NCBI GenBank assembly: GCA_023430975.1
Contig: JAEYYB010000057.1
Coordinates: 62,001 to 126,000 of the forward strand
DNA: 64,000 bases
DNA from: Bacillota bacterium
GTDB taxonomy: Bacteria > Bacillota > Clostridia > Acetivibrionales > DSM-2933
Reading direction: 5' to 3'
Shown: in pieces, positions 27,252 to 36,335 of the stretch
Position numbering within the stretch: position 1 is the first letter of the stretch
Layout: each line of letters begins with the position of its first letter
Notes under the pieces: generated by a model
Database searches by the model: none
What the model was told of the DNA's origin: nothing
The model's input: the letters and a program-made list of their open reading frames with translations, nothing else
Made by a program: the position numbers and the translations under genes

Positions 27252-27746
27252 TTATTCTTTGCTTCTTTTCTTTAACCTCTCTTCTCTTCTTTTCTCAGCT
27301 TCAATGTACTCTTTTTTTTCATCATCGGTTTCAGGTATGAGCGGGGGCACCAGCGATGGCTTGCAATCATCACCTAACGCTACAAATGTCAAATATGCCT
27401 TATTGGTCAGAATTTCCTCCCCAGTTTTCAAGTTTTCCGCGTATACATTTATGGCTACCTCCATGGAGGTCTTTCCTGCCCATGTCATTTTAGCCTTAAG
27501 GATAACCAGTTCACCCATCCTTACAGGGTGCCTGAAGTCCAAACTGTCAAGTGCAACAGTGGCTACAGTCTTGTTTGAATGCCTTGAAGCTACTAAAGCA
27601 CCTGCAATATCCATCCAGTGCATCAACCTGCCTCCAAGCAGATTTCCTAATAGGTTAGTGTCATTAGGAAGCACCAGTTCTGTCATTTCAATCTTAGAAG
27701 CATTTGGAGTTTTACCATTCATCCTGTTGTTAGAATTGTCGGCCAT
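27252..27746 (-). CDS. Acyl-CoA thioesterase, hotdog fold
   Basis: About 164 residues. The hotdog domain includes LVLPNDTNLLGNLLGGRLMH, which contains the conserved N/D active-site loop of the BACH/YciA group, and ALDSLDFRHPVRMGELVIL. It hydrolyses acyl-CoAs, with unknown chain preference. The C-terminal 30 residues are very charged (ETDDEKKEYIEAEKRREERL) and extend past the fold. The ATG at 27746 and a TTG at 27752 are both possible; AAAGGA lies upstream of both. Confidence 0.9.
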   Translation of the reverse strand: MADNSNNRMNGKTPNASKIEMTELVLPNDTNLLGNLLGGRLMHWMDIAGALVASRHSNKTVATVALDSLDFRHPVRMGELVILKAKMTWAGKTSMEVAINVYAENLKTGEEILTNKAYLTFVALGDDCKPSLVPPLIPETDDEKKEYIEAEKRREERLKKRSKE

Positions 27747-27800
27747 AGTCAAATATTCCTTTCTGAATTCACTTTTATAGATATATATAATTTCCTAATA

Positions 27801-27850
27801 TTAAAAAACACCTTTATAAGACTAATTTATTATTAATCCATAAAGGTGTT
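27801..27850 (-). terminator. Terminator of pilM
   Basis: AACACCTTTAT and ATAAAGGTGTT form an 11-bp stem with a 22-base loop; on the minus strand the stem is followed by six T. Confidence 0.75.
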
Positions 27851-27922
27851 AAGTAATAATCGAGTCATCACTATCTCTTATTACCAACATTTATTAAAGA
27901 AATAACTTCCTTACTTAAAACT

Positions 27923-29026
27923 TTATAATGTTATACCCACTGAATTAATGAGAAAGTTTAATCTGTCTCCATCCAATCCACGATTTATTTTAACACCGTC
28001 GATGCTTAATAGTCCAACAGGATATACTGGGACATCCAAGGTATCCTCCAAGTATTCCCTCAATCCTTTTAATAATGAACCACCACCAATGATATAAATC
28101 TTACCTATTTTGGTTCCATAACATCTTTTTTCATAGAAATCAAAACATTGGTGAATCTGCCTTACCACCTTATCGATGTTATCCTTCATGATATGCTGGA
28201 TTTTAACCTGCATTTCACCGGCATTTATATCAGGCTTTACTATCCCATACATCTTTTTCAATCTTTCTGCTTCTTCCAGTCTGAGATCCAAACTGCCGGA
28301 AACTACTCCTTCAAGGTTACTGCTTCCTGATAAAATTACTTTGTTAAATTCCAAAACCCTGTCCTTAAGTATGTTTACTATGGTAGTTTCAGAACCAAAG
28401 TCTAGCACTGCAAAGGTATCCTGACTTGTCTTATTAAGCTTCTGCTTCTTATACCATGATTCACTTTCAATAACTCTTATTTCCCTGTTAAAGAACTTTG
28501 CAGTACTGTTAGCAGGAATATCTACTGAAATAGGCTTTAGCCCCAACTCCAGCAATATATCTATATAGCTCTTTATAATACTTTTTGATACAGCTGTTAC
28601 AAATACTTTTACTTTTGTTATATCATTCTCTTTCAACTGCTGCAGTACTTTATAATCAATCTGATGCTCATCCGTATTTATAGGCATATTAACTTTTACA
28701 GCTTCGCGAACTATTCCGTCGATATCTTGACCTGGAGCTTTATCTATCATAAAAACACGAGATATAATGTTCGTACCGGACATGACAATCTTGGCATTTT
28801 TGGACTTAATGCCGTTCTCATTGATAACCCTTTTTATCTCGTTTGTTACCTTATAAACGTCTTTGATAGCTCCGTTCTTAATACAATCTCTTGGAGTAGA
28901 AGCAATACCATAATTCTTTATAAAAATTTCCTTATTTTTTTCAATTATTACCTCAACAACCTTTATATTTCTAAAACCTATGTCTATACTAACCAAGCTG
29001 TTTTTAAAGAAGGGCAGCTTAAACAT
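27923..29026 (-). CDS. pilM: PilM-like type IV pilus assembly ATPase (actin-like)
   Basis: 367 residues, actin-like ATPase fold. Phosphate loops: LVSIDIGFRNIKVVEV at the N-terminus, FAVLDFGSETTIVNIL in the middle, and IYIIGGGSLLKGLREYL near residue 325. PilM forms a cytoplasmic collar with PilN/PilO in type IV pili. No pilN, pilO, pilB or pilC is present within the window, so this is an isolated pilM or belongs to a scattered system. The gene is monocistronic with its own terminator; GAGGAG precedes the ATG. Confidence 0.85.
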   Translation of the reverse strand: MFKLPFFKNSLVSIDIGFRNIKVVEVIIEKNKEIFIKNYGIASTPRDCIKNGAIKDVYKVTNEIKRVINENGIKSKNAKIVMSGTNIISRVFMIDKAPGQDIDGIVREAVKVNMPINTDEHQIDYKVLQQLKENDITKVKVFVTAVSKSIIKSYIDILLELGLKPISVDIPANSTAKFFNREIRVIESESWYKKQKLNKTSQDTFAVLDFGSETTIVNILKDRVLEFNKVILSGSSNLEGVVSGSLDLRLEEAERLKKMYGIVKPDINAGEMQVKIQHIMKDNIDKVVRQIHQCFDFYEKRCYGTKIGKIYIIGGGSLLKGLREYLEDTLDVPVYPVGLLSIDGVKINRGLDGDRLNFLINSVGITL

Positions 29027-29176
29027 TTCATCTACTCCTCAGAATCATATATAGTCATACTATTAACACTACTTAGATTATATTACCACTCGATAAATTT
29101 AAAATCAATACTTCAAAATATTATTCTTTATCCTTACCATATATTGGTTGAATATATGTTTGTATTGACTTCATTT

Positions 29177-30142
29177 TTATGTGAAAGATGCCATATACTG
29201 CATGAGCAAATCAATAATTTCATCCTTTGATGTAAGCCTGAAAACCTTTTCTTTTACATAGGTAGCATTTTTTAAACCTTTAATATACCATGCTATATGT
29301 TTTCTCATCTCACATATCCCAATATGCATTCCTTTAAGCTCAACAAGCATTTCCATATGTCTTATTATCATTTTTATCTTCTCATCAGGAGTAGGATCAG
29401 GAAGAATATTACCCGTTTCAAAATAATGAAGTATCTTCTTAAAAATCCATGGGTTGCCCTGGGCTCCTCTTCCAACCATAATAGCATCACAGTTGGTTTC
29501 ACTTAACATCCGCTCAGCATCCTGGGGAGTTACTATGTCGCCATTTCCAATAACAGGTATGCTAACAGCTTCCTTTACCCTTTTAATTATTTCCCAATCA
29601 GCTTTGCCGCTGTAGTACTGTTCTCTTGTCCTACCATGAACGGTAATTGCTTTTGCGCCGTTTTCTTCAGCTATCCTTGCAATTTCAACTGCATTAATAG
29701 AGCTATCATCCCAACCCTTCCTTATTTTCACAGTGACAGGCTTACTTGATGCAGAAGATACCGACTTAACAATCTGTCCTACCAGATCAGGCCTCTTCAT
29801 CAGAGCACTTCCTTCACCATTTTTAGTTATTTTAGGTGCCGGACAGCCCATATTGATATCTATTAAACATGCATCGGAATTATTCAATTGTTTTGCTATA
29901 CCTGCCAGAATATCAGGATCTGAACCGAATATCTGTACTGCTGCCGGTTTCTCCTCCTCCGCTATCAAGGTAAGAGCCTTACTCTTTATATCATTATAGT
30001 GCATACCTTTTGCACTAACCATTTCAGTATATACAAGACCACAGCCCTGCTCTCTGCAAAGCACTCTAAACGGCATATCGGTTACGCCGGCCATTGGTGC
30101 TAAAAACACTTTATTCTCAAGTTTTATATTAGCAAATTCCAT
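29177..30142 (-). CDS. dus: tRNA-dihydrouridine synthase
   Basis: 321 residues, TIM-barrel. Features: VFLAPMAGVTDMPFRVLCRE, IDINMGCPAPKITKNGEGSA (catalytic Cys in MGCP), VTVKIRKGWDD, ITVHGRTREQYYSGKADW, and GNGDIVTPQDAERML for FMN binding. It reduces uridines in the tRNA D-loop using NADPH and FMN. The ATG at 30142 has GGGAGG upstream. It stands between pilM and a PilZ gene. Confidence 0.95.
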   Translation of the reverse strand: MEFANIKLENKVFLAPMAGVTDMPFRVLCREQGCGLVYTEMVSAKGMHYNDIKSKALTLIAEEEKPAAVQIFGSDPDILAGIAKQLNNSDACLIDINMGCPAPKITKNGEGSALMKRPDLVGQIVKSVSSASSKPVTVKIRKGWDDSSINAVEIARIAEENGAKAITVHGRTREQYYSGKADWEIIKRVKEAVSIPVIGNGDIVTPQDAERMLSETNCDAIMVGRGAQGNPWIFKKILHYFETGNILPDPTPDEKIKMIIRHMEMLVELKGMHIGICEMRKHIAWYIKGLKNATYVKEKVFRLTSKDEIIDLLMQYMASFT

Positions 30143-30190
30143 AAATACCTCCCGACAGATATTTTACCATAGAAACTTAAGAATAAACTA

Positions 30191-30247
30191 ATTTTTTGAT
30201 ATTTTCATTTTTTGATATTTTCATTTTTTGATGTTTTCATTTTTTGA
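30191..30247. repeat. 16-bp tandem repeat
   Basis: ATTTTTTGATATTTTC is repeated three and a half times (units at 30191, 30207, 30223, 30239), one unit with a G. It lies between the dus start and the PilZ terminator. Confidence 0.85.
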
Positions 30248-30252
30248 AACAA

Positions 30253-30290
30253 TAATAAAAAGCTCCTATTGAATTATCTCAATAAGAGCC
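30253..30290 (-). terminator. Terminator of the PilZ gene
   Basis: On the minus strand GCTCTTATTGA and TCAATAGGAGC pair over 11 bp, including one G-U pair, followed by TTTTTATT. Confidence 0.8.
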
Positions 30291-30437
30291 AAATTTTCCT
30301 ATTAGTAACATTTACGGTCTTTAAGGTACATTTTTTGTCATTCATTAAGGGCCATTGACCAGTTAATTATATACTAATACCTAATATTTTACTCAGTAAA
30401 TGTAAGGTTTTTAACTCTTTTAATCTTTTAATACAGC

Positions 30438-30875
30438 TTAATACAGCTTAATTCTTCTTGATCTCATACGAGGAATTAAAAAGAAAGTATAAACTCCTTC
30501 TTCATTGCTAGGTGCTGGCTGAGTCTGCTTTGATACCGTTATTCGGGATTCTATAACTTCATCCAATTGGATTTGATTATATTTGTTTACGTTTATAAAT
30601 TTCGCAGCATAGGTGTTTTCATTACAGTTTTCTTCTTTTCTTACAAGTTGTCCCTCAAACTTCATGTCAAACTTTGAAAGCATGTTGTATACTACAATAT
30701 CGAAGTAATAGCTGTTTTCACTTGCTAGATCATTGGTAGAAGTGAACTTTAAACCGCCTGCCGAGATGTCACAAACATCAATTTCCTGCCAGCTTTTCTT
30801 GTCATCACTCATCATAATTTTGCATACAGCGTTGCCGCACCTTTGATACTTTCTTTTTTCTGATACTTGACTCAT
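30438..30875 (-). CDS. PilZ domain protein (c-di-GMP receptor)
   Basis: About 145 residues. The PilZ c-di-GMP motif is intact: RKYQR near the N-terminus (RxxxR) and DISAGGL about 25 residues later (DxSxxG). The rest is a beta-barrel. Such a small protein binds c-di-GMP and acts on a partner, often motility or surface functions. The ATG at 30875 sits 9 bases after GGGAG; an earlier ATG at 30884 is too close to that site. A PilM gene lies 1.4 kb downstream but not in the same unit. Confidence 0.88.
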   Translation of the reverse strand: MSQVSEKRKYQRCGNAVCKIMMSDDKKSWQEIDVCDISAGGLKFTSTNDLASENSYYFDIVVYNMLSKFDMKFEGQLVRKEENCNENTYAAKFINVNKYNQIQLDEVIESRITVSKQTQPAPSNEEGVYTFFLIPRMRSRRIKLY

Positions 30876-31000
30876 AAGTATCATCTCCCTCCCATTCTTT
30901 CAATCGGTCATTATAGATACACGCACTGTAATTTCAAGGGATACAAGTAGTATAAAAGCTGTCGTGAAAAACTATAGCTTTACAGTATGGTAACTATATG

Positions 31001-31092
31001 AAAAGTGTTAATAATCTTACATTTGTCAGAGTAAATAACGAACGCTTTTACGGGATTTGCGATAGACAAATGTAAAAGATTATTCACTTTTC
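31001..31092. repeat. Dispersed palindromic element, copy C (full length)
   Basis: About 92 bp. Left arm AAAAGTGTTAATAATCTTAC then ATTTGTC; right arm GACAAATGTAAAAGATTATT then CACTTTT. The central part reads AGAGTAAATAACGAACG and CGGGATTTGCGATA. Confidence 0.85.
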
Positions 31093-31206
31093 AAAGAATA
31101 TATGTACATATTAAATTTTTACATATTTGCCTTTTGTCTCAGAATAGTACTTCAAGGAAGTTCTTATTATGTAGATTAACAACGCAAAAAAGAATTTGTT
31201 GGCTAT

Positions 31207-31242
31207 AAAAGCATAACTAAGATATTTTATAGTTATGCTTTT
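31207..31242 (-). terminator. Terminator of the beta-propeller gene
   Basis: AAAAGCATAACTA and TAGTTATGCTTTT form a 13-bp stem with a 10-base loop, about 125 bases past the propeller stop. On the minus strand the stem ends in TTTT. Confidence 0.6.
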
Positions 31243-31367
31243 GAATATTTAGATTTGCAATATTAAATTATTGATAAAATTTGTTTCTGATTATATTTTA
31301 CCATAGCTTAACAACATAGTCGAGGGTTATCTTTTTAACAAAGTCTATATATTAACAAAGTCTATAT

Positions 31368-33839
31368 TTACTTATTAATCAAAACAGACTTTTTCTCGGT
31401 CAAACCCTTAAGGTCATTTGCCTTAATCATACTGTTTGAAAGAGTATAAAGCGTGTCACCTATATACAAAATTCTCTGAACTGATTTTTCATAATTAAAG
31501 TCATACTGAGCTGACTTTAACATATCCTCATCACTCATATGGGTAATCTTCCCTTTAAGGGTAAAGCCCTTTGCAAGATCGATATTATAAACATAGGCTC
31601 CCTGGAAATATGCTGATCCATATTGTACAACCTTATTCATATTTGTATTTGTATTTTTATTCTGAATCTTCATTTCATTTACAGGAAATGCAATCAGGTT
31701 CTTTTCTTTGGAGAAAAGCAGTGCCTTATGGTTTCTAAGAAGCTCTGAATCTGTCCCCCTGTCGCCAATTATTTCCTGGAACTTCTGAACAGGATTGCTT
31801 ACATCAGTTACATCAAAAAGTGCGATTTTCATTCCCTGATAATATGCATTGCTTCCATAAACCTCAGTATCTTTTCCAAAACCTATAATATGGTTTTCGT
31901 CATAAGGATGCAAATAATCACTATACCCTGGTATCTTTAAAGCACCGAGAATCTTTGGCGAAGCTGGGTCCTTCAAATCAATTACGAAAAACGGGTCTAC
32001 CTTTTTAAAGGTTACCATATAGCATCTGTCTCCCATAAACCTAGTGGAATAAATTCTTTCTCCAGGTGCTATGTTCTCAATCTTACCCTTCAAATTCAGT
32101 ATGTCGTCAAGAATATAAACATTGTTTCTTGACGAGCCGCCAAACTCACTTCCTATAGTGGTAGCTATTCGGAAGTACCCACCGTTTTCATCCATGGAAA
32201 ATTGGTTAAGTATTCTTCCAGGTACAGTTCCTTCTTTCAAATAAGTTATTTGGCTGTTATTTAAAGAAAATTTATACACTTTTGTTGTTTCTCCCGTTGG
32301 ACCGTCCGGTACAACTGCAGGAGATACCCTGAGGTTATTTGTGTCGTTCATCTTAACTCTATAGGCCGAATTTTCCGTGATAGAAACATACAAGTTATCT
32401 AAAGAGGAATATATATTTTGCCCTGCACCAAGGTATGTGCCAACTTTGGCCGGTTCATCCATTTTATCCAGGTTAATGCCGCTTATAACCATAAAATTAT
32501 TCCCGCTGGAGTTTGGAAAATAACGTATGTCGGAGTATTGAACACTAACTTCTTTACCCTTTAAAGCAGTATCACTATAACATGGAGTAATTTTTTCATC
32601 CTTGGAATCGTTATATACATAAATATATTTATTTGTAACCAGATATACCGATGCTCCGATTTTGCGTGATGAAACATAGCTTCCATCAATTTCAAATTCA
32701 CGAACCTTTTTTATATTCCTCTTGTCTGAAATGTCATACACAATTACTTTTGTACCGCTCGAAGAAACGTCCTTGTAATTGTTCAAATCATCAGCTTCAT
32801 ATCCGGAATTTGATGCTGATGCAACAACTGTCATATACTTTTTATCTACATAAAGCTCAATGGGATATGCCTTCTCACCAGTAAAGCTTATAGAACTCAT
32901 GACTTCCATATCCTCTTCGGGATAAGCTTTAACAACCACTATTCTGCCTTTATTAACTTGGTATATGTATTCACCGTCTGTTTTTACAATATCTGCTTCG
33001 TCCACACCCTGAACCTGTACATTGGTAGTAGAATAATCGTTCTTTGCTTCAGCCTTGGCATTTTCATTAACAGCCTGGACCGATGCAGGTACATTCATAC
33101 TCTTTTCAGCTGAATCTGATGTTATCTCAATAGCAGCTCTTTTCCTTTTAATAATATTGTTATTTACATCAGTCTTTAAAATACTTTTTAGTTTTTCGAA
33201 GGAACCAACAACAGGAAGGTTATTGACCTTGGCTATGATGCTGTCTATTTCACTCTTTTCCTCAGCAGTATTGTACATATTATCCTTGCTGCCTATAATG
33301 ATAAGTCCTCTATCGTAAAAAACTTCCTTTCCAAAAGCCTCAGCCAGCTTCCTTAATGGTATGTAGGTTCTGCCCTCTGTTATTTCAGGCGGAACATCTA
33401 TGGAAACTGCTTTACCGCCAATGTTCATAGTGGCTTTTCCAACTTCCATAATTACATTTCTTCCACCTATTGATAAATTTATTGTTGAAGTTTTCTCATT
33501 CCAGTCAACTTTTGCACCAAAGCTTTCTGCAATAAACCTGACCGGTACAAGGGTTCTTCCATCTTTTACAAAGGGCTTAACTTCTTCACTTTCCTTGTCT
33601 ACCTGTTTTTCCACATTGTCTACAAGTGCCTGTGTGCTCCCTACATAAAGAACTACTGCACCTTTTGTATTATGTTTTTTTACCGATGCAGGACTGCCTG
33701 AAGCATTATTGCTGCTGGCAGCGAGGACCTTTTGTGCCGAACTATCTGTTTTTTCATTTCCAGACTTAATTATTGTGATTGGGGCTATTACTGCAATTGC
33801 TGCCAAAGATATCAAGGCCAATTTAATACTCTTCCTCAT
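31368..33839 (-). CDS. Secreted beta-propeller protein with copper amine oxidase N-like domain
   Basis: 823 residues. A signal peptide (residues 1-25, KLALISLAAIAVIAPITII) leads to a Cu_amine_oxidN1 domain at about 75-180 (KDGRTLVPVRFIAESFGAKV, GRTYIPLRKLAEAFGKEV). This domain type is common in exported clostridial proteins and does not imply a copper enzyme. From about residue 265 the chain is a Beta_propel domain (VQVQGVDEADIVKTDGEYIY, VSSRKIGASVYLVTN, GDRCYMVTFKKVDPFFVI, LLRNHKALLFSKEKNLIAFP). The role is unknown; cell-surface or extracellular. The same two-domain arrangement is seen in other clostridia. Single gene with its own terminator. Confidence 0.88.
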   Translation of the reverse strand: MRKSIKLALISLAAIAVIAPITIIKSGNEKTDSSAQKVLAASSNNASGSPASVKKHNTKGAVVLYVGSTQALVDNVEKQVDKESEEVKPFVKDGRTLVPVRFIAESFGAKVDWNEKTSTINLSIGGRNVIMEVGKATMNIGGKAVSIDVPPEITEGRTYIPLRKLAEAFGKEVFYDRGLIIIGSKDNMYNTAEEKSEIDSIIAKVNNLPVVGSFEKLKSILKTDVNNNIIKRKRAAIEITSDSAEKSMNVPASVQAVNENAKAEAKNDYSTTNVQVQGVDEADIVKTDGEYIYQVNKGRIVVVKAYPEEDMEVMSSISFTGEKAYPIELYVDKKYMTVVASASNSGYEADDLNNYKDVSSSGTKVIVYDISDKRNIKKVREFEIDGSYVSSRKIGASVYLVTNKYIYVYNDSKDEKITPCYSDTALKGKEVSVQYSDIRYFPNSSGNNFMVISGINLDKMDEPAKVGTYLGAGQNIYSSLDNLYVSITENSAYRVKMNDTNNLRVSPAVVPDGPTGETTKVYKFSLNNSQITYLKEGTVPGRILNQFSMDENGGYFRIATTIGSEFGGSSRNNVYILDDILNLKGKIENIAPGERIYSTRFMGDRCYMVTFKKVDPFFVIDLKDPASPKILGALKIPGYSDYLHPYDENHIIGFGKDTEVYGSNAYYQGMKIALFDVTDVSNPVQKFQEIIGDRGTDSELLRNHKALLFSKEKNLIAFPVNEMKIQNKNTNTNMNKVVQYGSAYFQGAYVYNIDLAKGFTLKGKITHMSDEDMLKSAQYDFNYEKSVQRILYIGDTLYTLSNSMIKANDLKGLTEKKSVLINK

Positions 33840-33873
33840 TTAATCATCCCTCCAGGTTTATTCTTCATGTAAT

Positions 33874-33916
33874 ACTAAAAGTGAAAAATGTAAGATTATT
33901 AACACTTTTAATTTAG
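33874..33916. repeat. Dispersed palindromic element, copy E (short)
   Basis: Arms ACTAAAAGTG and CACTTTTAAT flank AAAAATGTAAGATTATTAA. This is the opposite orientation of the longer copies with the middle missing. It lies upstream of the propeller gene. Confidence 0.65.
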
Positions 33917-33974
33917 TAAGACGCCACGGTTAATGAAAAAGTTCCATAGGATACACCATAAATTTCTAGACATT

Positions 33975-34010
33975 AAAAACACTTTAGACCCCATGATCTA
34001 AAGTGTTTTT
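33975..34010 (-). terminator. Terminator of the coaX operon
   Basis: AAAAACACTTTAGA and TCTAAAGTGTTTTT form a perfect 14-bp stem with an 8-base loop. It ends the minus-strand cofactor operon. Confidence 0.85.
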
Positions 34011-34051
34011 AATAATTGCATTTAAATTTAAAAATATTGCAAAATAAAATT

Positions 34052-34828
34052 TTATATTCCTGATTTATTTTTATCATAAATAATTCTAAGACCTTCAAGG
34101 GTGAGATGGCCGTTTACATCATCAATTGTTTCCGATTCACTGGCTATAAGCCTTGCCAAGCCTCCTGTTGCAATCACCTTGACATTATCTTCTTTCATTT
34201 CCTTCTTCATTCTTTTTACTATGTAGTCAACCTGGCCTATATATCCGTATATAATACCTGATTGCATATTACCGATGGTAGTCCTTCCAATTACACTTTC
34301 AGGCTTTACCAGATCAATCCTGGGAAGTTTCGCAGCTTTTTGGAAAAGTGCTTCCAAGGATACCTTTATACCAGGGCATATAACTCCCCCAAGATAATCA
34401 GCTTTTGAGTTTATTGCACAAAAAGTAGTAGCAGTACCAAAATCAACAACAATTACCGGCCCCCCATATGTCTCAATGGCAGCAACTGCATTGACTATCC
34501 TGTCTGCCCCAACCTCTCGCGGATTCTCATACTTAATGTTAATCCCAGTCTTTATCCCAGGCCCCACCAAAATTGGATCCTTTTTGAGATATTTTCTTAT
34601 TGCATGTTCTAATGTGTACATTATTGGGGGTACTACGGAGGCAATAATAACAGCTTCAATATAACTGGTATCAATTTTGTCATTGCTGAAAAGGCTCATC
34701 ATAAACATACCATATTCATCTGCCGTCTTTTCTCTATTGGTTCCCATCCTCCAATGGTTTAAAAGTTTCTTTCCATCATACGCCCCTAATACTATATTTG
34801 TATTACCAACATCCATAACTAAAATCAA
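34052..34828 (-). CDS. coaX: Type III pantothenate kinase
   Basis: 258 residues, the usual CoaX length. ASKHA-fold motifs: ILVMDVGNTNIVLGAYDG at the N-terminus, GADRIVNAVAAIE, VVDFGTATTFCAI, and a later YLGGVICPGIKVSLEALF. It phosphorylates pantothenate, the first step of CoA synthesis, and is not feedback-inhibited by CoA in characterised members. It is the last gene of the folate/biotin/CoA operon and is followed by a terminator. Confidence 0.96.
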   Translation of the reverse strand: MILVMDVGNTNIVLGAYDGKKLLNHWRMGTNREKTADEYGMFMMSLFSNDKIDTSYIEAVIIASVVPPIMYTLEHAIRKYLKKDPILVGPGIKTGINIKYENPREVGADRIVNAVAAIETYGGPVIVVDFGTATTFCAINSKADYLGGVICPGIKVSLEALFQKAAKLPRIDLVKPESVIGRTTIGNMQSGIIYGYIGQVDYIVKRMKKEMKEDNVKVIATGGLARLIASESETIDDVNGHLTLEGLRIIYDKNKSGI

Positions 34829-34865
34829 TTACGACATCCCCTAACTTATACCTGTAATCCTTATT

Positions 34866-35459
34866 CTATATTCCCAGCCTAAGGCTTCTAATTTCCTTAA
34901 TCTCCAGCTCGATTTCCTTTTCTATTCTGGCAATATCTGCCTTTATATCTTCAGCTGTTTCTTCTAATCTTATCTTGGATGCAAAATTAGAAGTACTGGA
35001 GGAATAGCCTCCATGGTTACTTGAATTTTGATTTGAGGAATAAGAATTACCGTAACTGTTGTTATTCCTGTTCTGGTAATTATGTCTTTGGGAATTATCC
35101 TTATGATAACCCCTGTTATAGTTATTCTCCTTATGTACACCGTGCTCTTTTTGTTCCCTTGGTTCTCTTGGTTCCCTAGGTTCTCTCTGCTCACGATGTT
35201 CTCTGTTATCGCGTTGTTCTCTATTGTCACGCTGCTCCCTGTTGTCACGATGTTCTCTATTATCACGTTGCTCTCTGTTATCACGTTGTTCTCTATTGTC
35301 ACGCTGTTCCCTGTTATCACGCATTTCCCTTGTCTCTTTCTGATCCTTGAAGTCCTTATTCTCCCTGTTGTCACGCTGCTCTCTTTGTCCCCTGTTTCCC
35401 TGCTGCTGATTTCCACCATTATTATTTCCCTTTTGTTGAAAATCCTGCTTCTTAACCAT
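34866..35459 (-). CDS. Low-complexity Arg/Glu/Asp/Asn-repeat protein, function unknown
   Basis: 197 residues. Residues about 45-110 are repeats of DNREQR (18-base units, about eight) drifting into REPREPREP. Flanks are Asn/Gln/Gly/Ser-rich (GNNNGGNQQQGNRGQ, QNRNNNSYGNSYSSNQNSS). Only the C-terminal 38 residues look ordered: an amphipathic coiled-coil helix (EETAEDIKADIARIEKEI). GGAGG precedes the ATG at 35459. The gene lies 37 bases from coaX and 65 bases from the amidohydrolase, in an operon. The repeats also leave long open frames in other readings, which I regard as shadows. Intrinsically disordered; nucleic-acid binding or assembly is possible but unproven. Confidence 0.72.
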   Translation of the reverse strand: MVKKQDFQQKGNNNGGNQQQGNRGQREQRDNRENKDFKDQKETREMRDNREQRDNREQRDNREQRDNREHRDNREQRDNREQRDNREHREQREPREPREPREQKEHGVHKENNYNRGYHKDNSQRHNYQNRNNNSYGNSYSSNQNSSNHGGYSSSTSNFASKIRLEETAEDIKADIARIEKEIELEIKEIRSLRLGI

Positions 35460-35480
35460 TTAAAATTGCCTCCTAGACAT

Positions 35481-35510
35481 TAGTTTATATTAGTTTATAT
35501 TAGTTTATAT
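35481..35510. repeat. 10-bp tandem repeat
   Basis: TAGTTTATAT occurs three times in a row between the amidohydrolase stop and the repeat-protein gene. Confidence 0.85.
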
Positions 35511-35523
35511 TTGTGTATTTTAA

Positions 35524-36318
35524 TCATTCCTTAAGGCCAAGTAGCTTACATGCATTTACACCTAAAATGGCACTTTCAGCCTCTGTACCCAATTTCAGAT
35601 TTTTAAGTTTTTCAATTTCTTCCCTTTGATCGGTCCAGGGAGAATCTGTGGCAAAAAGTACCTTTTCATATCCATGATTAAGTATAATCCTTTTTGCCTG
35701 CTCATCACTTATACATCCTAAACTAAAAGACGTATCAAAATAGATTTCGGTACCAACCAAATATTTTTCTACATCATCCCAATATGAAAAACTTCCCATA
35801 TGGGCTGCGATAATTTTTGCTCCATTAAATTCACAAACCAGCTTATAGAGCCTATCCGGAGTACAATGATAAGGCTCGGGAAGTCCTATATCCCGTCCTG
35901 CATGAAATACTAGTATAAGCCCTAATGAAAACATATATTCATAGATTGGATACATTCTTTTATCATCTATATAAAAAAGCTGATAATCAGGATGAAGCTT
36001 AATTCCTTTAAGACCTAAATCCTTTATTCGCTTTAACTCTTTCTTCCATTCAGTATAGTCAGGATGCACACTGCCAAATGCAACAATACCGTCACCACTT
36101 ACAGATGCAGCCCAATTATTGATAACCTCAGTCTGAGAAGGCTTGGTTGCAATAGGCAGTAAAACCGAATAGTCGACACCTGCCTTTTTCATTGAATCCC
36201 TTACTTCTTGGACCGTGCCATCAACCCTAGGAGGTATGCCGGCACGCTGGGATAGTATATTTACAGCCTTTTTAGCAAGTTCATCAGTGAAACAATGCAC
36301 ATGAAAATCTACAATCAT
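35524..36318 (-). CDS. Amidohydrolase family protein (TIM-barrel metal hydrolase)
   Basis: 264 residues, amidohydrolase_2-type. Metal-ligand positions: VDFHVHC at the N-terminus (HxH), GIKLHPDYQLF, VFHAGRD, and the C-terminal LFATDSPWTDQREEI with the Asp. Substrate unknown; members hydrolyse or decarboxylate small aromatic or amide compounds. It sits between birA and the repeat protein with small gaps, in a cofactor operon, but there is no direct hint of the substrate. Normal length. Confidence 0.9.
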   Translation of the reverse strand: MIVDFHVHCFTDELAKKAVNILSQRAGIPPRVDGTVQEVRDSMKKAGVDYSVLLPIATKPSQTEVINNWAASVSGDGIVAFGSVHPDYTEWKKELKRIKDLGLKGIKLHPDYQLFYIDDKRMYPIYEYMFSLGLILVFHAGRDIGLPEPYHCTPDRLYKLVCEFNGAKIIAAHMGSFSYWDDVEKYLVGTEIYFDTSFSLGCISDEQAKRIILNHGYEKVLFATDSPWTDQREEIEKLKNLKLGTEAESAILGVNACKLLGLKE

Positions 36319-36335
36319 ATATAAACTCCGTATTT

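Larger units (their letters stand above)
30885..31367. other. Gene-free region with palindromic element and hairpin
   Basis: About 480 bases. They hold a full-length dispersed element (31001-31092), a hairpin with a short T-run (31207-31242), and a direct repeat of AACAAAGTCTATAT at 31337-31366. No coding sequence supported. Confidence 0.55.

Noticed and set aside
34970..35483. Long open frames in two other readings across the Arg/Glu repeat gene
   Set aside because: The 18-base repeat keeps all frames free of stops. The Arg/Glu frame has the ribosome site and a sensible coiled-coil end, so the others are shadows.
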